From assembly GCA_022843085.1 (NCBI GenBank), contig JALHOI010000006.1:1-24735 (forward strand): a DNA stretch of 24,735 nt, written 5' to 3'. Positions 21,858-24,735 of the stretch are shown piece by piece (within the stretch, counting starts at the first letter, position 1; each line of letters starts with the position of its first letter). The notes beneath the pieces are model-generated. The model did no database searches. It had not been told where the DNA came from and saw only the letters and a list, made by a program, of their open reading frames with translations. Origin of the DNA: Pseudobdellovibrionaceae bacterium. Its GTDB lineage: Bacteria; Bdellovibrionota; Bdellovibrionia; Bdellovibrionales; JAMPXM01. The position numbers were made by a program, and so were the translations under genes.

Positions 21858-22502
21858 GTGGGACTATCTCGAAAAAATTTGGGCTTCTATGAGCTCGTTC
21901 ATCGGGGGGCTGCGGGCCTGAGCTGCGCCACGTGTCTCGTCTTCGCCGCCACTGCTTTCGGCCAAACTGGCGCCACTCTTCCCACGGGCGCACAGTACGA
22001 TCTTGTTACGAGGTCGGTGAAGTTGGCGCTCGAAAATCAGACGCGAAAAGTTTCAACGTCAATAGTCCGCGTCCCCGAAGAGACGCGAAAGAATTCCTTG
22101 GGTGGCCTCGCCGCGTTCGCGCAGCTGAAACGTGAAAGCGCTGAAGCCTATCGCATTCGCAACGTGCTGCAGGCCGCAGAAAGAGCGCGACTGCTTCGGC
22201 AAGAGTTGCCACTTGCCGCCATTGATCTTGCCATTTCAAATTCGGCCGACCGACAGTCTGCGGCGATCGCGGCTCGAAACGATTTCGCCATGGCGCAAAT
22301 CGCGAACGAACTGGCCCAGTTGACGGCTCTTCAGCGCGGTATTCCGGTTATTCCGAATAGACGTGAGGTCGATGAGATCGCGACTCGGCTACCCGCCGCT
22401 GCGCCCGTGCTTCAGCTCCCCCCGCTTCAAGTTGTGGATCGCATTTACTTAGATTCACCCGTACGCAACCCACCCGCGCGCGGCGGTGGCGTTTCGCAGT
22501 AG
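21858..22502 (+). CDS. Exported protein of unknown function
   Basis: A 214-aa protein with a signal-peptide-like start (hydrophobic GAAGLSCATCLVFAATAFGQ, cleavage near AFGQ) and a mainly helical Ala/Arg/Glu/Gln-rich mature part (RESAEAYRIRNVLQAAERA, ARNDFAMAQIANELAQL) likely to form long helices. It has a Pro-rich C-terminus and ends RGGGVSQ. The start is GTG 21858. A 22-codon ORF beginning ATG 21853 in another frame overlaps the start and might be a leader, or might reflect mis-set initiation. It is convergent with the TPR gene. No family is recognised. Confidence 0.65.
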   Translation: MGLSRKNLGFYELVHRGAAGLSCATCLVFAATAFGQTGATLPTGAQYDLVTRSVKLALENQTRKVSTSIVRVPEETRKNSLGGLAAFAQLKRESAEAYRIRNVLQAAERARLLRQELPLAAIDLAISNSADRQSAAIAARNDFAMAQIANELAQLTALQRGIPVIPNRREVDEIATRLPAAAPVLQLPPLQVVDRIYLDSPVRNPPARGGGVSQ

Positions 22503-22547
22503 CCGAGTGCCGTGACCTTGAATCTAAATTTGATTTTGGTTCTGAGA

Positions 22548-23669
22548 TTAAAAACTAATCTGACAACTGTTCGCGATCGCATCTTCGAAGCGACCTTGCC
22601 ATTTGGCATCGCCTCGGTTTCGAATTTTGATCAGGCCACTTTGAAACTCACGAATCGCGCTTCTTTTGATTTTGCAGGCCGCCGAGAATGCCGCAACGCT
22701 GTCTTCCATCTTCTGAAGTTCGAGGGCCGCCTGAGCAAGTCCAAGCTGCGCGGCAAAACTTGTGGGATCTTGTTTCGCGCCAGCTTTGTACCAGCGATAG
22801 GCATCGATAAAGTTTTTCTTCTCAGAAAAATAATCGCCGAGCGCTGTTTGAACCGGTTCGGCACGTCGAATTCGGTTGGCAGTTTTGATCAGAATGTTTT
22901 TAGCTTTTTCTGGTTCGCCTTGCTCACGATAGCTGGTTGCAAGGTAGACGGCGTTCATCGGATTCGCCGCGTCGATACGCAAAGCTCGCAGACAGGTTTC
23001 AACCGTCTTCTGGTGAAAAGCATCGAGAGAGTACAAGTGACAAAGCTGACTTGCCCAGCGAGGCTTCATACGAAACCTCTTCACCATATCTGAAATCAGG
23101 TCGCGTGCCTCTTGCCGTGAGTCGCCTTTAACGAGCTCAGCCAGCAAGGCATCGTAGGCGGGGATATACTTTGGGTTCATTTCTTTTGCCTTGTACAGCA
23201 TCGCGATCGATTCGTCTTTGCGACTCGCGCGCGCGAGAGCACTGCCTAAAAGAGTTTGTAACTGGACGTCTTTTGGGTAGCGTGCGACCGCTAGTTCTAG
23301 AGTTGCGACGTCGTCATTCAATCGGCCCAGGCGACCTTGTGCTCGTGCGAGTAAGACAAGACCGGCTTTGCCGAGCTTGTCTTTGTGACCTTCGAGAGTT
23401 TCGACCATTCCTTGAAAATCTTTTTTGCGCTCAAGAGCGACCGCCAGCTGGGCACGGGCTTCTGCACTTTTCGGATTCTCTTCAAGTTCACGCCGGCGGT
23501 AATTCACGTCTGCGCTTAGAGCACTCGATGTACCAGTTTGAGACACCGCAAGGTCGGGTCTAGCGGTGATCGCGGATAAAGCCGTCGCTACCAGCACGAG
23601 ACGAAGTAATTCTCTTCGCGGGACGCCCAAATGCTTCATCCTAGTGAAAGAGGTGCCGAAACGTCTCAT
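22548..23669 (-). CDS. Exported TPR-repeat protein, possible TadD-like pilus accessory
   Basis: A protein of about 373 aa with a signal-like N-terminus (PRRELLRLVLVATALSAITA). The PRRELLRL part recalls a twin-arginine signal but lacks the full consensus. Tandem tetratricopeptide repeats run over about residues 50-350, for example AEARAQLAVALERKKDFQGM, PKDVQLQTLLGSALARASRK, ANPMNAVYLATSYREQGEPE and TSFAAQLGLAQAALELQKME. TadD in classical Tad systems is a TPR lipoprotein needed for assembly; this one has no lipobox. Position 2.9 kb from the operon and next to a pilin-like gene makes a pilus link plausible but unproven. Start choice is uncertain: ATG 23669 avoids overlap with the divergent gene, ATG 23639 is also possible, and a 23774 start is unlikely. 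Confidence 0.78.
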   Translation of the reverse strand: MRRFGTSFTRMKHLGVPRRELLRLVLVATALSAITARPDLAVSQTGTSSALSADVNYRRRELEENPKSAEARAQLAVALERKKDFQGMVETLEGHKDKLGKAGLVLLARAQGRLGRLNDDVATLELAVARYPKDVQLQTLLGSALARASRKDESIAMLYKAKEMNPKYIPAYDALLAELVKGDSRQEARDLISDMVKRFRMKPRWASQLCHLYSLDAFHQKTVETCLRALRIDAANPMNAVYLATSYREQGEPEKAKNILIKTANRIRRAEPVQTALGDYFSEKKNFIDAYRWYKAGAKQDPTSFAAQLGLAQAALELQKMEDSVAAFSAACKIKRSAIREFQSGLIKIRNRGDAKWQGRFEDAIANSCQISF

Positions 23670-23698
23670 AGAGATAAGTCTGCCGTGGATCGGATCGA

Positions 23699-24685
23699 GT
23701 GAAAACGATATTTTTGAAACGTAACATTCAAACATCGCGCTGTCTTCGCGGTGGATCGTCAGGCCAAGCGTCACTCGAGATGGTGCTTATGCTGGTCGTC
23801 GGTATGTTGATTGCGCTCGGTCTTGTGTATCGCTTCAACACAGCCTTTAGGAAATATACGATCGATATGTATGGAACGTACTATCGATGCTTGCTTGAAG
23901 CCGGCGAACTACCTGGCGTCGGAGCCGTGTGCAGCGATAAAAAATCACGTTTCGATATGGCGAATGGCACGACGCTTGTCACGAACACGCCGGGGTCGGC
24001 GGGTACTGGTGGACCTGGCGGCGGAGGCTCGGGCGGCGGCGGCAGCGGATCGGGTGGATCTGGTGGCGGAGGCTCGGGCGGCGGCGGTGGAGGATCGGGC
24101 GGGAATCAAGCTGGCGGTGGCCGCGGCGGTGCCGGTTCGGGAAGTAGTGATGGCGGTGGATCCGGAAGCAACGGTTCGGACGAAACCGTAGGGGGTTCGA
24201 GTCAGGGCAGCGGCGGCGGTTCGGGATCGGTCGTTGGGCGACTTCGCAATCTCGGTCGCGCGCGTTCGACCGCCGTCGGCACAACGGGGACGTCTGACAA
24301 AGAAGCGGGTGACAAAGCGTCGGGCGCGCCGCCCATATCGGCTGCAGGAAGTCGCGCATCCGGCGACGGTTTGAAAGCTGTTCGCACGAAGATGGATTTC
24401 CAAATGGATGGACAGCAATACTCTCGCGCCGAAACGGCGATGGTAACTGCAACAACCGCGAGCGCCTCTTCAGCCAAGCCGGCAGAAAAAGGAGACGCGC
24501 TGCGTCCGCGCAAGGCGGTTGAGAACACCGACCGAAAACCAGCAGGAAAGCAGCTTGAGGACAAAGGTGGTGGCCTCGAGTTCGGAAAGCTTTTCCGAAT
24601 GTTCATCATTATCGGAATCATCATCGCAATTGTCGTTTTTCTTGGCGGACAGGTGCTTCAGATTTCCAAAAGCGGCGAGAAGTGA
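23699..24685 (+). CDS. Pilin-type N-terminus, long Gly/Ser linker and C-terminal TM helix (novel architecture)
   Basis: A 328-aa protein. Residues 1-45 look like a TadE/Flp-type prepilin: basic leader, then SSGQASLEMVLMLVVGMLIA, giving a TadV site G22/Q23 with E27 at +5. Residues 46-95 are a small domain with two cysteines (C64, C78). Residues ~98-178 are almost only Gly and Ser, including GGGGS-like units, with Asn, Asp and Thr. Residues ~180-290 are charged and low complexity. A second helix (FRMFIIIGIIIAIVVFLGG) sits at about 299-318, leaving a short tail. The predicted topology is two membrane helices joined by a flexible ~250-residue periplasmic loop. The start is GTG 23699 with a poor ribosome-binding site, needed to keep the leader. 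It diverges from the TPR gene, 29 nt away. Confidence 0.78.
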   Translation: MKTIFLKRNIQTSRCLRGGSSGQASLEMVLMLVVGMLIALGLVYRFNTAFRKYTIDMYGTYYRCLLEAGELPGVGAVCSDKKSRFDMANGTTLVTNTPGSAGTGGPGGGGSGGGGSGSGGSGGGGSGGGGGGSGGNQAGGGRGGAGSGSSDGGGSGSNGSDETVGGSSQGSGGGSGSVVGRLRNLGRARSTAVGTTGTSDKEAGDKASGAPPISAAGSRASGDGLKAVRTKMDFQMDGQQYSRAETAMVTATTASASSAKPAEKGDALRPRKAVENTDRKPAGKQLEDKGGGLEFGKLFRMFIIIGIIIAIVVFLGGQVLQISKSGEK

Positions 24686-24735
24686 CCCTCGGCATCAACA
24701 CTCTATTTTTCACTTCATCACAAGACCGACACATT

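Noticed and set aside
23945..24455. Long minus-strand and alternate-frame ORFs opposite the Gly/Ser-rich segment
   Set aside because: Arg/Ser/Ala-rich shadows produced by a GC-rich GGC/TCG repeat; no start signals.

Overview
The window looks like a Bdellovibrio-type predatory bacterium (Bdellovibrionota). The argument is gene content and order, not a database match. groES-groEL lie on one side, and on the other is a long Tad (type IVb, Flp) pilus operon whose last two genes are a YD-repeat exported protein and a small exported protein. From memory this matches B. bacteriovorus HD100, where groESL (about Bd0097-Bd0099) precedes the host-interaction 'hit' genes bd0108/bd0109 and the adjacent flp/tad cluster (about Bd0110-Bd0119). 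Base composition is about 50% GC and even. There are no rRNA or tRNA genes, insertion sequences or CRISPR arrays that I can see.

Layout. 1-1750: peroxide defence. A partial OxyR-like LysR regulator on the minus strand is divergent from ahpC-ahpD, which ends at a clear intrinsic terminator. 1867-2562: an exported or membrane-anchored protein of unknown function. 2654-4994: heat-shock operon, with a sigma32-type promoter, groES, a hairpin-rich spacer, groEL and a terminator. 5016-8722: a long inverted repeat, then two divergent outer-membrane beta-barrel candidates. One barrel gene is preceded by five 13-bp tandem repeats and followed by a single-domain CheY-like receiver and a small membrane protein. 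8743-9362: a small secreted protein and a hairpin-rich intergenic stretch.

9363-19554 (minus strand, read right to left) is one probable operon. The order is flp major pilin, small membrane protein, TadV prepilin peptidase, three pilin-like/TadE-like proteins, CpaB, CpaC secretin, a CpaE-CpaF fusion ATPase, TadB platform, YD-repeat protein (bd0109-like) and small exported protein (bd0108-like). Most junctions overlap by 1-4 nt or are closely spaced. TadV would process the pilins, CpaF/TadB would drive assembly, CpaC/CpaB would form the outer-membrane and periplasmic channel, and the two hit-like proteins would act in the envelope to couple pilus state to the predatory or axenic growth choice, as reported for HD100. 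No tadC or tadG is visible.

19793-24735: a divergent gene of unknown function, an HTTM-type membrane protein with its small partner, an exported protein of unknown function, a TPR protein (possibly TadD-like), and an unusual two-TM protein with a pilin-type N-terminus and a long Gly/Ser linker.

Most striking observations: (1) the bd0108-like gene contains a near-perfect 12-nt direct repeat spaced exactly 42 bp, the same size as the recurrent bd0108 deletion of host-independent mutants; (2) a 24-bp in-frame tandem repeat multiplies the prepilin-peptidase recognition motif at the start of a minor pilin; (3) CpaE and CpaF are fused; (4) the 328-aa pilin-like/Gly-Ser/TM protein.
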